From assembly GCA_004555335.1 (NCBI GenBank), contig SFII01000071.1:1-7516 (forward strand): DNA of 7,516 bases, written 5' to 3'. This document shows positions 1 to 5,793 of this stretch, one piece after another (position 1 is the stretch's first letter; the number at the start of each line of letters is the position of its first letter). Source of the DNA: Coriobacteriaceae bacterium. Lineage in GTDB: Bacteria > Actinomycetota > Coriobacteriia > Coriobacteriales > Eggerthellaceae. Made by a program: the position numbers and the translations under genes. The notes under the pieces were generated by a model. That model saw only the letters and a list, made by a program, of their open reading frames with translations. It made no database searches and was not told the origin of the DNA.

Positions 1-1
1 T

Positions 2-2497
2 ATCCCCTATTACACCCAATATCCCAATCCTTCGAACAATCCCATCGTTGCTTCTCGCAGTTACGAATTGCTGACTGCAAGGTTGGGCGCCCGCCTGCGC
101 GAGGGAGATAATTCCAATTCGAAGTTCAATTCGGGAATCTGCATCCCCAAAACCATCATCGGCACGTTTCGCGGAAGGGACCGAAGCCAGGTTACCACCT
201 TGTTCGAGAAGGTTTCGGGCTATAGGAGCGAGATCGAACAGGACGCTTCTTTGGATCCAGACCTGCGCGATGAGGCGAGCGCACTGTATTCGGCAATGCT
301 CGGGGAAATCACCTTCTATGGCGATCTTGCCAAAAATGAAGAGGACAACATGTCTGCCACCTATGCGAAGCTGGTGGCTATTTGGGTTGCAAAGCAGCTG
401 GTCGATCGTCGGTGGGGCGATTTCGGCTTGGAGGATATGCCCACCGTTTGCTGGGATGACTACAAGGTTCCCAGGAATCTCTATGGCAGTATCATCTTCG
501 ATTCCCCCGCGTGGCTGCTTGGCCCCAAATGCTTGCGGGATGATATTGCCGGTTCCCTGATCGATGCCCTTGCGGTCGGTTTGGAAAACGTGCGCGGTCT
601 GCCCCAGTACCGTGTTCTGTTGCGTTCCGAATGGGATAGATATTGCAACGCCGCAGAGCGCACCGCGAAGCCGAACGGCTTCCTTATCAGCGATGAGGGT
701 CTGCGCGAGCATCTATCCTCGCATTCCGTTGAGGAACTTTATCGGCGATTTGACGAGGATGTCGCCCAGGGGGCATATCCGTCGATCGTGCAGCATAAGG
801 CGAATTTCATCTTCGGGCTTATCCATACGGCTTTTACCGGAAATATCAGCCAGGTATCTTGGCCTTTCCATAATAACCAGAGCCGTGCGAATGACAGCAT
901 TTCATGCTCTCTGGAGGTTGCGCTTCCCAGGATCGCCCCTATTCGCAATGCCGTATATCTGAATTCCGGCAGGGTGACTATCGCCATCAATAAGAATGCA
1001 ATCGGCTTGTGGTCCCCGTCTTCGAAGAGTGTTGACTTGACCCAGTTGGAACCTGAGGAAAAGGGCATGGCGCTGCTGTTTGCCGGACGCGAATACGACG
1101 CCAGCAAATGGGTCGGATTGAGGGAGGATTTACGGACTGCCGTCCATGAATGCTTTGCGCCGCAATATTCTGCCGGCGGTGTCCAGTCCGTGTTCGAAGA
1201 TGTGGTCGAAGAACGTATCGAAGCCTTCTTCGATAAGAGGGAAAAGAGCATCGCGGGTATCTTAGAAGAGGCAAGTCAGAATAACGCCCCGTTCTTCGTG
1301 GATGACGATTGCAGGCTTGCGATGGAAAGGCGCGATCCGGAATCCTCTGCAATAGATGATCGCTTCCAGGATGCTGCAAGCCGGCTTGTTGCGAAGTGGA
1401 CCGTAGCCCTCATGGCCAGGATCAGGTGCATGTATGGGTCGTTCTATGCATCGAAGTCGGGCGGCTGCATCGATGTTCCCCACCTCCGCAGGGAAATGGA
1501 GGCGCTTTGCCTTGCCTTCTACGAGGAATTCGGCCTGAACTGCCTTTCGAACTATTCCGGTGTCCGTTATCGTGCGAATGCCTCGGGTTCGGCTTCTGCA
1601 GCTGTGAATGCCAACTTCACCAAGGAATCCTTCTGCGAATACCTGTTCCGCGGTTCGAATAGTGCGGCGAGTATGTTGGATTGCGACCTTGCCAGCGTGA
1701 AATCCTTCATTGCCGAGCAGGAGGCATCCCAAGACGGTTTCGATCCGGATAGCCGCGAGAGGCTTTCTGCCTCTATCGAGGTTTTCAGGGCGTGGCGCGT
1801 TTTCAGGAAGCAGCTTGCCAAGGAATTCCCCAAGATGGGTAATTGCGGCTTGCTGGGGAGGATCGAATACGCGGTGATCGGCAACCTGCAGTCCCAGTAC
1901 CCCGGGCGCGCCGGTGTGGTCATGGCGCGGACCATCATGGACTTCCTGTTCATGGGTTATCTGAGGTGGGTCGGTGCCGACCGTAAGGCCGCAAGTGCCT
2001 TCGAATACTACGAGCGCGACCTGCAAGCGGCGATTGTCGATGCTTTCGACCGCTATGAGGACTGGGAACGGGAGAATACCCTGTATTTCGGTCCCGAATT
2101 GCTGGAAATCTACGAGCAGGTGAAAAAGGATGAATTCCCTGCCGAGGACTTCCGCAATATCAGGGCTGCAGGCGTTCCCAGCAGCAAGCATATCGTCTTC
2201 TTCATTGATGAGAAGGACCCCGCATACCCCCTGTGCGCCCTCTGCCTTGCATCCTCGAATGGCGCGATGCTGCTTCGCGGAGAGGAAGTACCCCGTTTCA
2301 TGCTGGCCGAATCGGTTTCGAATGAACCTCGTTCCGTGGTGGTCAACAGGATCCTGCGCGCTATGGATTTCATCGAGGCAACCGATCGCCAGTTGGTGAA
2401 GGAGCCTATCCCCCTGTTGTTCGGCGACCGCATCGTTATCCCCGTTCAGCGCGGCGTGACCATCAATATCCTCCACGATGTCGAGGGGGATATGTAA
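2..2497 (+). CDS. Large protein of unknown function, 5'-truncated by the window edge
   Basis: I do not recognise this protein. The frame is open from base 2, with 831 sense codons visible. The first possible start, a TTG at 68, has no ribosome binding site before it and the frame reads on upstream, so the true start almost certainly lies left of the window and the N-terminus is missing. The visible product appears soluble: it has no signal peptide, no convincing membrane span, and is rich in charged, Trp and Tyr residues in what look like mostly helical stretches. One hydrophobic helix-like stretch (about 1915-1970, VVMARTIMDFLFMGYLRWVG) is probably buried rather than membrane-spanning. I see no Walker motif, nuclease signature, zinc-binding cluster or obvious repeats. 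The stop overlaps the kinase-like gene start as TAATG, so the two are probably translationally coupled and stoichiometric. It could be the scaffold, sensor or effector of the three-gene unit. An Hsp70-like or SrfB-like identity crossed my mind but cannot be supported. Confidence 0.85.
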   Translation: MPYYTQYPNPSNNPIVASRSYELLTARLGARLREGDNSNSKFNSGICIPKTIIGTFRGRDRSQVTTLFEKVSGYRSEIEQDASLDPDLRDEASALYSAMLGEITFYGDLAKNEEDNMSATYAKLVAIWVAKQLVDRRWGDFGLEDMPTVCWDDYKVPRNLYGSIIFDSPAWLLGPKCLRDDIAGSLIDALAVGLENVRGLPQYRVLLRSEWDRYCNAAERTAKPNGFLISDEGLREHLSSHSVEELYRRFDEDVAQGAYPSIVQHKANFIFGLIHTAFTGNISQVSWPFHNNQSRANDSISCSLEVALPRIAPIRNAVYLNSGRVTIAINKNAIGLWSPSSKSVDLTQLEPEEKGMALLFAGREYDASKWVGLREDLRTAVHECFAPQYSAGGVQSVFEDVVEERIEAFFDKREKSIAGILEEASQNNAPFFVDDDCRLAMERRDPESSAIDDRFQDAASRLVAKWTVALMARIRCMYGSFYASKSGGCIDVPHLRREMEALCLAFYEEFGLNCLSNYSGVRYRANASGSASAAVNANFTKESFCEYLFRGSNSAASMLDCDLASVKSFIAEQEASQDGFDPDSRERLSASIEVFRAWRVFRKQLAKEFPKMGNCGLLGRIEYAVIGNLQSQYPGRAGVVMARTIMDFLFMGYLRWVGADRKAASAFEYYERDLQAAIVDAFDRYEDWERENTLYFGPELLEIYEQVKKDEFPAEDFRNIRAAGVPSSKHIVFFIDEKDPAYPLCALCLASSNGAMLLRGEEVPRFMLAESVSNEPRSVVVNRILRAMDFIEATDRQLVKEPIPLLFGDRIVIPVQRGVTINILHDVEGDM
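2483..2490 (+). promoter_or_regulatory. Ribosome binding site of the kinase-like gene, inside the upstream gene
   Basis: GAGGGGGA lies six bases before the ATG at 2497 and within the last codons of the preceding gene. With the one-base stop/start overlap (TAATG), it indicates translational coupling and fixes the start of the kinase-like gene. Confidence 0.7.
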
Positions 2498-4077
2498 TGT
2501 CAGGGATCACTTGTGACTGCGAGTTGAATTGGAATGTCACCGGGAAGGATTTCGTGATCCCCACCGGCTTTAGCATCGTGGATATGGACACCCCCCGGCA
2601 TTCCTCTGCCAGGAAGTCGGGCCGCAGGGCGCTTTTAATGGTCGAAGCCGACAGCGAATCCTCGGGCATTCCCGTGTGGATTTCTTCTTTTGCCCAGGAG
2701 TGGAACTTCAGGAGGGAGCTGGAAGGGTTCGAAGCGGCGAATCGTCTGGACGTGGGCCCCGATCTGGTCGGGTCATTGGTGGGCCAGGTGTTCGGGTCCG
2801 TCCCGGAAACCTTCCGCTACCACATTCTGCAGTCCTATGCCGGCGTTTCGCTTTCCTCCTTGATTGCAGGGGAGGCCGCCCCTGGATTTTGCCCTGAGGT
2901 GTCGGGAATCTTCTTGGCGGAGGTGGGATCGGCGTTGCGCTATGCCCAGGCTGCGAAGATCGCCTTCGACCTGGCGTGCGACATCAATGTCATCCATCGT
3001 TCGGGCAGGTATTACATGGACCTGAAACCCGAAAACGTGGCGGTCCAAGCGTGCGAGGACAACCCGGTGGGTATCCGTGCGATGCTGATCGATTTCGAGT
3101 CGATGACCAATCTTTCCGATGTCAATCCCGGAATCGGCACGAAATGCCTGTATGAGAAGCTGGAAGAATATATCTGCGCCTCCATTCCCGACAACCACAC
3201 CTTCGATCTGGGCTGCCTTCTCCTGAATGTTGCTTCGGTGCTTTCGGGTAAGCCCATTGCCGAACTGAGCGTGGCGGATATCGATATCGCATCGAGCATG
3301 CCCGGGATGGATTTCTTCAAGGTGGAAGACGGGGTGCTTGAAGTCGAGCCGATCAGCGAATGGCACTTAGACGATTTGGCTGCCGCCTGCGGACTGAAGA
3401 AGCAGGAATGTCCCTGGAATATCAGCTCATCGGCTATTGCGACCCATAGGAATTGCTATTTCGACAGGATCGATTGGATGAGGATCGAGCGCCTTCCCGA
3501 ATACGTGCTCAACGAATTGCAGTACCAGCTGGCTATTTCGTTCCATGCCATCTTCAAGAAGATGTCCAATCCCCATCTTCCCATCCTGCCCGAGCAGGCG
3601 GCGGAGGATTTCGATTCCCAGCCCGAAGAACTGCGTCGGCAGGGCTTCGAGCAGGCTCTGAGCGTCCAACGTCAGCTGGAACGCTTGAAATACGAGTTGG
3701 TCCCCCTAGGGTCGGGGAGGGACCATATGGTCATACCGCAATTCCCTGAGCGCGAGATCATCGCTTTGGCCAGAAACGAGCACGGAAGGTGGTTGAAGCT
3801 GCATGAACGCCAGGGCTACACGTTCCATGAGCTTGTCGATGGAAAGCGCTTGGAGGAAGACGAATCAGGCAAGCCGGTGAAGTACAACGAGTATATGCTT
3901 CCCTGGAAGGAACTGGTTCGCGTCGATCTGGAGGGCAATCCCATCCAGGTTGAGGAGAATTCGATCCGGGAATTGAAAAAGACCCGCGCACGCAACGATA
4001 TCGAATGGGCCGAATACCTGGTTCGGGTTATCGGCGAGGTTGCTAAGTTGGGTATCGTGAAGAAGCAGACCAAGTAG
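2497..4077 (+). CDS. Divergent Ser/Thr protein kinase-like protein with C-terminal RyR-like domain
   Basis: This 526-residue protein is probably a cytoplasmic kinase or kinase-fold protein. The C-lobe is clear: an LH..G-type stretch IHRSG (166-170), catalytic loop YMDLKPEN (173-180) giving the expected D175, K177 and N180, a metal-binding IDFE (D199), a GT..Y-type P+1 region (G214, T215, Y219), and an FDLG helix-F motif (D237). The N-lobe is weak: E74 in FRREL fits the helix-C glutamate, but no glycine-rich loop or VAxK lysine is visible, and the matching strand reads IPVWISS (58-64). HRD is replaced by YMD, and DFG by DFE. Residues about 418-520 resemble the RyR domain family: ALARNEHGRW (423-432), the following QGY, LPW.EL (468-473) and a terminal hydrophobic helix ending near KLGI. 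The region between (about 280-415) is unassigned. Kinase fold is fairly certain; catalytic activity and the RyR call are less so. It is coupled to the gene before it and followed at nine bases by the deoxyribosyltransferase-like gene. Confidence 0.88.
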   Translation: MSGITCDCELNWNVTGKDFVIPTGFSIVDMDTPRHSSARKSGRRALLMVEADSESSGIPVWISSFAQEWNFRRELEGFEAANRLDVGPDLVGSLVGQVFGSVPETFRYHILQSYAGVSLSSLIAGEAAPGFCPEVSGIFLAEVGSALRYAQAAKIAFDLACDINVIHRSGRYYMDLKPENVAVQACEDNPVGIRAMLIDFESMTNLSDVNPGIGTKCLYEKLEEYICASIPDNHTFDLGCLLLNVASVLSGKPIAELSVADIDIASSMPGMDFFKVEDGVLEVEPISEWHLDDLAAACGLKKQECPWNISSSAIATHRNCYFDRIDWMRIERLPEYVLNELQYQLAISFHAIFKKMSNPHLPILPEQAAEDFDSQPEELRRQGFEQALSVQRQLERLKYELVPLGSGRDHMVIPQFPEREIIALARNEHGRWLKLHERQGYTFHELVDGKRLEEDESGKPVKYNEYMLPWKELVRVDLEGNPIQVEENSIRELKKTRARNDIEWAEYLVRVIGEVAKLGIVKKQTK

Positions 4078-4081
4078 GGGG
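4076..4081 (+). promoter_or_regulatory. Ribosome binding site that selects ATG 4087
   Basis: AGGGGG overlaps the stop codon of the kinase-like gene. It is five bases from the ATG at 4087 but directly abuts the alternative GTG at 4081, leaving no spacer for that codon. It therefore favours the ATG as the start of the deoxyribosyltransferase-like gene. Confidence 0.6.
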
Positions 4082-4086
4082 TGTGG

Positions 4087-4488
4087 ATGGAGCGCGTGTA
4101 TCTTGGCGGCACCTGCAATGGGAGCGATTGGCGTGCCCGTTTGATTCCCTTGCTGACCGAAGTCGAGTATTTCGATCCTGTCGTCGACGATTGGAATGAT
4201 GAAGCGGCTGCGCGGGAATTGTACGAGCGCGAGCATGATGAGTGGCTGCTCTACGTGCTCACACCGCTTTCGGACAATATCTACGGCGTTGCCGAAGCAG
4301 TCGATGACTCGAACAAGCATCCTGGCAGAACCTTGCTGTGCGTGCTTGAAAGCGACGGGGGGAAGAGGCTTTCCCCCCATCAGAAAAAGGCCCTGCGCAT
4401 GGTGGGAAAGATGGTCGAAGGCAACGGGGGCCAGGTGTTCCGTTCGCTTGAGGAAGTGGCCGCATTCTTGAACCGTATTGATAGATGA
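4087..4488 (+). CDS. Nucleoside 2-deoxyribosyltransferase-like protein (Nuc_deoxyri_tr2 type)
   Basis: This 133-residue protein matches, from memory, the small Rossmann-like family related to nucleoside 2-deoxyribosyltransferases. Family features visible are the N-terminal strand and loop VYLGGTCNGSDWR (4-16), LIPLL (19-23), YFDPVVDDW (28-36), YVLTP (56-60), and YGVAEAVDDSNKHP (66-79), where E70 sits where deoxyribosyltransferases have their catalytic glutamate. LLCVLE (83-88) is a later core strand. Relatives cleave or transfer the base of nucleosides or nucleotides through a covalent enzyme-glycosyl intermediate; the substrate here is unknown and could be a nucleotide second messenger, NAD-like or modified nucleoside. 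A GTG at 4081 would add two residues, but ribosome-binding-site spacing favours this ATG. It is the last gene of the unit, followed at once by a strong terminator. Its place after a kinase/RyR-like protein suggests making or removing a nucleotide signal rather than salvage; that part is inference. Confidence 0.88.
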   Translation: MERVYLGGTCNGSDWRARLIPLLTEVEYFDPVVDDWNDEAAARELYEREHDEWLLYVLTPLSDNIYGVAEAVDDSNKHPGRTLLCVLESDGGKRLSPHQKKALRMVGKMVEGNGGQVFRSLEEVAAFLNRIDR

Positions 4489-4494
4489 CGACTG

Positions 4495-4526
4495 CAGGCT
4501 GGAGGCTTCTGCCTCCAGCCTGTTTT
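4495..4526 (+). terminator. Intrinsic terminator of the three-gene unit
   Basis: A perfect 12-bp stem, CAGGCTGGAGGC pairing with GCCTCCAGCCTG, closes a TTCT tetraloop and is followed by GTTTT. It begins seven bases after the stop of the deoxyribosyltransferase-like gene and cleanly ends the unit. It also argues against any start of the next gene upstream of it. Confidence 0.92.
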
Positions 4527-4630
4527 CACTCAAGGCAACAGCTGGTTGCTTGCCATGGCTTCGATACAGGATGGAAAATGGGATTAGGGAGCTGCAAGAG
4601 GATGATCTTGCGGACATGGCACTCGTCGAG

Positions 4631-4636
4631 AAAGGA
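4631..4636 (+). promoter_or_regulatory. Ribosome binding site that selects ATG 4643
   Basis: AAAGGA sits six bases before the ATG at 4643. The alternative in-frame ATGs at 4571 and 4478 have poorer or no suitably spaced sites, and 4478 lies before the terminator, so this site decides the start of the regulator gene. I saw no convincing -35/-10 pair between 4527 and 4630. Confidence 0.65.
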
Positions 4637-4642
4637 CCGACA

Positions 4643-5086
4643 ATGGCACTGAAGGACGTATTGCCTCAGCTCAGGAAAGAGCGCGGGATGACCCAGGAAG
4701 ACCTTGCCGCAAAGCTCTACATCACCCGCCAGGCGGTGAGCAGATGGGAAACCGGTGAAACCACACCTGGCATCGACATGATCAAGCTCATCGCGGTGAC
4801 GCTCGATGTGCCCGTGGTCCATTTGTTGGATATGCCCGAGCATTATTGCCAAAGCTGCGGGATGATTCTTTCCGACGCGAGCGAGTGTGGAAGCAACGAA
4901 GACGGCAGCGCGAACCCTGATTACTGCAAATGGTGCTACGAAGACGGCGGCTATGTCGATCAGAAGACCATGGAGCAGATGATCGAGGAATGTGCCCCTA
5001 TGATGGCCGAGCATCTTGGTTGGTCCGTCGACCAGTGCGCATCCTTGATGGGTGCCGTGCTTCCCAATCTAACCCGCTGGAAGTAA
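4643..5086 (+). CDS. XRE-family HTH regulator with C-terminal zinc-ribbon (Zn_ribbon_2) domain
   Basis: This 147-residue protein has two parts. Residues about 5-62 form a Cro/C1-type helix-turn-helix: RKERGMTQEDLAAKLYITRQ leads into AVSRWETGETTP and a hydrophobic helix ending LDVPVVHLLDM, the usual plan of small XRE DNA-binding domains. Residues 68-147 match the putative zinc-ribbon family Zn_ribbon_2: YCQSCGM (C69, C72), a Gly/Asn-rich loop, YCKWCYEDGGY (C95, C98), then EQMIEEC and the family's typical ending PNLTRWK. The four cysteines probably bind one zinc, so the protein may be a metal- or redox-responsive transcription factor; its ligand and targets are unknown. It follows the terminator of the unit to its left and is separated by hairpins from yjdF, so it seems to be a single-gene transcript. 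The reading frame extends upstream to 4478, but that start would sit before the terminator. Confidence 0.92.
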   Translation: MALKDVLPQLRKERGMTQEDLAAKLYITRQAVSRWETGETTPGIDMIKLIAVTLDVPVVHLLDMPEHYCQSCGMILSDASECGSNEDGSANPDYCKWCYEDGGYVDQKTMEQMIEECAPMMAEHLGWSVDQCASLMGAVLPNLTRWK

Positions 5087-5107
5087 GGCATCGCGTCCTG
5101 CTTGGGC

Positions 5108-5140
5108 GAGGTGCGGGAAGCGATATGCTTTTCGCACCTC
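5108..5140 (+). terminator. Stem-loop downstream of the HTH/zinc-ribbon gene
   Basis: GAGGTGCGGGAAGC can pair over 14 positions with GCTTTTCGCACCTC, including two G-U pairs, around a GATAT loop. The bases after it (CCCGTGTTTCC) make a poor T-tract, so it may be a weak terminator or an mRNA-stabilising hairpin acting with the stronger one 33 bases on. Confidence 0.5.
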
Positions 5141-5172
5141 CCCGTGTTTCCGGAAGCACTGCTTGATCGAAT

Positions 5173-5209
5173 GGGCCGGCATGAATATTCATGCCGGCCC
5201 GTTTTGTTT
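5173..5209 (+). terminator. Intrinsic terminator built on a perfect 28-bp palindrome
   Basis: GGGCCGGCATGAAT (5173-5186) is followed immediately by its exact reverse complement (5187-5200), then GTTTTGTTT. The T-rich tail lies on the plus-strand side, so it most likely ends transcription from the HTH/zinc-ribbon gene. The last T overlaps the stop codon of convergent yjdF. Read from the minus strand, the same stem has no T-tract, so it would stop yjdF transcription poorly unless by pausing. Confidence 0.82.
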
Positions 5210-5631
5210 CAGTGCCCGCGATGCTTCTGCTTGCGTTTTTCCGTCTTGAGCCGGAACCGTGCGTCTTCGGCCGCCTTCTTTTCCATGCTGCTCTTCTTTC
5301 GGCTTGCCTGCTTGCCTTCCTCGCGCATTTCTGCCAAGGCAAGCTGCGCCTTGGTGCTGGGTTGGGCCTTTGCCGCCTCTTTGGCGGCTTCGCGCTGGCG
5401 GCGTTTGGGATTGCTTGCGGTCCTTCTGCGTTCGAGCTTCATGGCGGGGGAAAAGCGCAGGCGATTCCACTGGGTTTGGATGAAATGCAGTATTTCTTCG
5501 TTCGAGGGTTCGGCCCCGAAAACGATCCGTGCGGCGCAAAGCGATTCGCCTTCGATTCGCTCGAGGATCCCGACCCAGAATTGCCCATCGTGGAATACGG
5601 TGAGGGTGATGCATGTCGAACTTACGGTCAT
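5209..5631 (-). CDS. yjdF: YjdF-family (DUF2992) protein
   Basis: This 140-residue protein fits the YjdF/DUF2992 family. The conserved N-terminal half shows LTVFHDGQFWVGILERIEG (10-28), ARIVFGAEPSNEEI (34-47) and LRFSPAM (58-64). The C-terminal half is a very basic, Lys/Arg/Glu/Ala-rich helical tail with the family signatures NPKRRQREA (74-82), TKAQLALAEM (93-102) and a KHRGH end. The biochemical role of the family is not established; it is known mainly because its gene lies under control of the yjdF riboswitch, which binds azaaromatic compounds, suggesting a role in handling such toxic molecules. The start at 5631 is fixed by an exact AAGGAGG five bases upstream. It is convergent with the HTH/zinc-ribbon gene and divergent from the threonine ammonia-lyase gene. 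Its leader is long and appears structured (see the separate entry), so it is probably regulated at the RNA level. Confidence 0.88.
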   Translation of the reverse strand: MTVSSTCITLTVFHDGQFWVGILERIEGESLCAARIVFGAEPSNEEILHFIQTQWNRLRFSPAMKLERRRTASNPKRRQREAAKEAAKAQPSTKAQLALAEMREEGKQASRKKSSMEKKAAEDARFRLKTEKRKQKHRGH

Positions 5632-5636
5632 AAGGG

Positions 5637-5643
5637 CCTCCTT
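5637..5643 (-). promoter_or_regulatory. Perfect Shine-Dalgarno sequence of yjdF
   Basis: On the minus strand AAGGAGG lies five bases before the yjdF ATG. Together with the next base (AAGGAGGC, 5643-5636) it is the exact complement of GCCTCCTT at 5711-5704 in the same leader, so it can be hidden in an 8-bp helix. Confidence 0.85.
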
Positions 5644-5650
5644 CTTCGCA

Positions 5651-5681
5651 CAACAAAACGAACCCGACGAAAAATCGGGTT
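5651..5681 (-). terminator. Terminator-like hairpin in the yjdF leader
   Basis: On the minus strand AACCCGA (5681-5675) and TCGGGTT (5667-5661) form a 7-bp stem with a loop of TTTTTCG, followed by CGTTTTGTTG. It lies between the proposed aptamer and the ribosome binding site. It could be a regulated intrinsic terminator, or the inner hairpin of the structure that sequesters the ribosome binding site. The stem is short, so terminator strength is uncertain. Confidence 0.5.
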
Positions 5682-5703
5682 TTCGTGTGGAGAAGGGACA
5701 ACC

Positions 5704-5793
5704 AAGGAGGCAGGTTACTGGCAGCTTTCATCGCCGCGCCCCGACTACCCAACGGGGCCGTGTTTTTATCTCCTGCCCGCATTGTAACCCAAC
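5704..5793 (-). ncRNA. Structured yjdF leader, probable yjdF-type (azaaromatic) riboswitch
   Basis: This minus-strand stretch folds by eye into nested helices. GGTTAC (5789-5784) pairs with GTAACC (5718-5713), GGCAG (5777-5773) with CTGCC (5724-5720), and GCCCCG (5758-5753) with CGGGGC (5743-5738). GGCAGG (5777-5772) can instead pair with CCTGCC (5714-5709), which overlaps the anti-Shine-Dalgarno GCCTCCTT (5711-5704). The alternatives are partly exclusive, as expected of a switch. Its position before a yjdF-family gene is where the yjdF riboswitch class occurs, mainly described in Firmicutes. I cannot recall the class consensus well enough to match bases, so the assignment rests on gene context plus visible pairing. 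An outer extension is possible: ACCCAAC (5837-5831) with GTTGGGT (5793-5787). No minus-strand promoter was identified. Confidence 0.65.

Noticed and set aside
68..70. TTG at 68 as the true start of the first gene
   Set aside because: The frame is open all the way to the window edge and nothing resembling a ribosome binding site precedes it.
1301..1317. GATGACGATTGCAGGCT, 16 of 17 bases shared with 4484-4500
   Set aside because: The first copy is inside coding sequence and the second at a stop/terminator junction; the similarity does not extend further and looks like chance.
1262..2476. Long minus-strand open frame of 404 codons opposite the first gene
   Set aside because: Its translation is rich in His, Asp and Gly in the manner of antisense shadows, shows no family motif, and the plus strand is clearly the coding one by operon structure.
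4081..4086. GTG at 4081 as the start of the deoxyribosyltransferase-like gene
   Set aside because: The AGGGGG ribosome binding site abuts it with no spacer, while the ATG at 4087 has a five-base spacer and begins at the family's N-terminal strand.
4478..4642. Upstream extension of the HTH/zinc-ribbon reading frame
   Set aside because: It runs through the intrinsic terminator hairpin, does not look like HTH-family sequence, and lacks a ribosome binding site as good as the one before 4643.
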